Source: Fibrobacterota bacterium
GTDB lineage: Bacteria > Fibrobacterota > Chitinivibrionia > Chitinivibrionales > JANQEN01
NCBI GenBank assembly: GCA_030619215.1
Contig: JAUXBV010000271.1
Span: forward strand, 1-5,653
Direction: 5' to 3'
Length of the DNA: 5,653 nt
Below are positions 5,194 through 5,653 of the stretch, piece after piece. Numbering within the stretch: the stretch's first letter is position 1; each line of letters opens with the position of its first letter. The notes under the pieces are model-generated. The model ran no database searches. It saw only the letters and a program-made list of their open reading frames with translations, and was not told the origin of the DNA. Both the position numbers and the translations under genes were made by a program.

Positions 5194-5226
5194 ATGTTAC
5201 TCCTTTATGCCTGCATTGTTAAATAG
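5194..5226 (+). CDS. Possible 10-codon leader ORF overlapping the DnaE-like start
   Basis: The only clear ribosome site here, AAGAGG (5185-5190), is placed for ATG 5194, which opens MLLLYACIVK and stops at TAG 5224-5226 in another frame. The frame overlaps the first codons of the DnaE-like gene at 5207. It could be a translational-coupling leader, or the site may simply serve the downstream ATG from a longer distance. Confidence 0.25.
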   Translation: MLLLYACIVK

Positions 5227-5653
5227 TATCAGTTATTTTTCCCTCATGCGCGGGGTACTGTCCCCTTATGAGATTTGCATAAGGGCCAGGGAGCTTGGGT
5301 ATAATAAAATCGCACTGACCGACAGGAATAACCTCTACGGGCTCCCAGAATTCCTGAAATCATGCAACCGGGCCAGCCTGCAACCGATTATCGGAGCTGA
5401 AGTTACAGATGAGAAACATACTGCTCTTATGTATGCTCATGGAAGGGCCGGGTATTCCAATTTATGCCGGATTATTACGGAGAAACATTGCAGCAGCAAT
5501 TTTACGATTATCAATGTATTACAGGATACCAGCGAGGGGTTGTATATCGCAACTGACGATGATATCCTTATTAAAGAGCTTTATCAGCATGCATCTGTCT
5601 ATTTTAGGATCAAAACTTTGCAGGTGCCCTCCCAATATATAAGGGAGAATAAA
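5207..5653 (+). CDS. DNA polymerase III alpha subunit-like protein (DnaE2/ImuC-like), N-terminal part
   Basis: An open frame of 149 codons from ATG 5207 to the last base with no stop, so the gene continues beyond the window. Residues 9-65 match the N-terminal PHP domain of C-family polymerases: SYFSLMRGVLSPYEICIRA, ELGYNKIALTDRNNLYG, and LQPIIGAEV. The FSLMRG...SP wording is closer to DnaE2/ImuC (NFSFLRGASHPEEL) than to replicative DnaE (YSMLDG). The PHP metal motif HxHxxS is replaced by LLNSIS, so metal-dependent PHP activity is probably lost. The polymerase domain is not in view. Full-length members have about 1000 residues. It follows the ImuB-like gene on the same strand, which suggests an error-prone polymerase partner. 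Upstream in-frame codons contain no ATG/GTG/TTG before a stop at 5165, supporting this start; its ribosome site is distant (16 bases). Confidence 0.85.
   Translation, partial: MPALLNSISYFSLMRGVLSPYEICIRARELGYNKIALTDRNNLYGLPEFLKSCNRASLQPIIGAEVTDEKHTALMYAHGRAGYSNLCRIITEKHCSSNFTIINVLQDTSEGLYIATDDDILIKELYQHASVYFRIKTLQVPSQYIRENK

Larger units (their letters stand above)
4869..5206. other. 338-bp spacer of repeats and hairpins before the DnaE-like gene
   Basis: No protein match was recognised in any frame. The spacer holds, in order, a nested AT-rich inverted repeat (4896-4969), a possible three-way junction (4990-5026), a GC-rich palindrome (5070-5089), a partial echo of its flank (TGGATACCC at 5067-5075 and 5121-5129), a tandem octamer tract (5146-5169), and a good ribosome site at 5186-5190. 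A promoter for the downstream gene is expected here, but no clear -35/-10 pair or LexA box was seen. Confidence 0.6.

Noticed and set aside
5409..5642. 77-codon plus-strand frame near the window end
   Set aside because: It overlaps the PHP-domain frame starting at 5207, which has clear family matches.

Overview
The window holds a plus-strand cluster around LexA and a translesion-polymerase module, from an unidentified Gram-negative bacterium. Gram-negative is inferred from a secreted, beta-barrel-like protein at 1590-2168. I cannot name the phylum. No gene on the minus strand convinces me, and I see no rRNA, tRNA or CRISPR.

Layout. (1) 25-642 is a complete LexA repressor with an intact cleavage site and Ser/Lys dyad. 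(2) 744-1385 is a membrane-anchored GyrI-like protein that resembles the eukaryotic receptor TEX264 along its length. (3) 1590-2168 is an unrecognised exported protein. (4) 2172-2492 is the C-terminal remnant of a radical-SAM DNA modification/repair protein whose catalytic part is gone. (5) 2485-2748 is a small inverted-repeat-bounded unit holding a truncated four-helix-bundle (S23/IVP-like) gene. (6) 2764-3540 is a complete DUF72 (YecE-like) protein. (7) 3705-4868 is a Y-family polymerase homologue that has lost all three catalytic acidic residues but keeps a near-consensus beta-clamp motif, so it is ImuB-like. (8) 5207 to the window end is the start of a C-family DNA polymerase alpha subunit (DnaE2/ImuC-like), whose PHP domain lacks the metal-binding His motif. 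This gene runs off the window.

How the genes may work together: LexA, a catalytically dead ImuB-like protein and a DnaE2-like polymerase are the parts of the SOS mutasome (lexA-imuA-imuB-dnaE2). Here no imuA is visible. The ImuB-like and DnaE-like genes are 338 bp apart instead of tightly coupled, and a DUF72 gene and a TEX264-like gene lie in the same cluster. I infer a variant damage-tolerance locus that has been disturbed by repeats and deletions. No LexA box could be recognised, so LexA control of these genes is not shown.

The intergenic regions are rich in short repeats and hairpins: a 20-nt repeat shared by the spacers after lexA and after the DUF72 gene, a covarying hairpin pair at 3566-3637, tandem 7- and 8-mers, a GC-rich palindrome of a common interspersed type at 5070-5089, and a possible three-way junction at 4990-5026.
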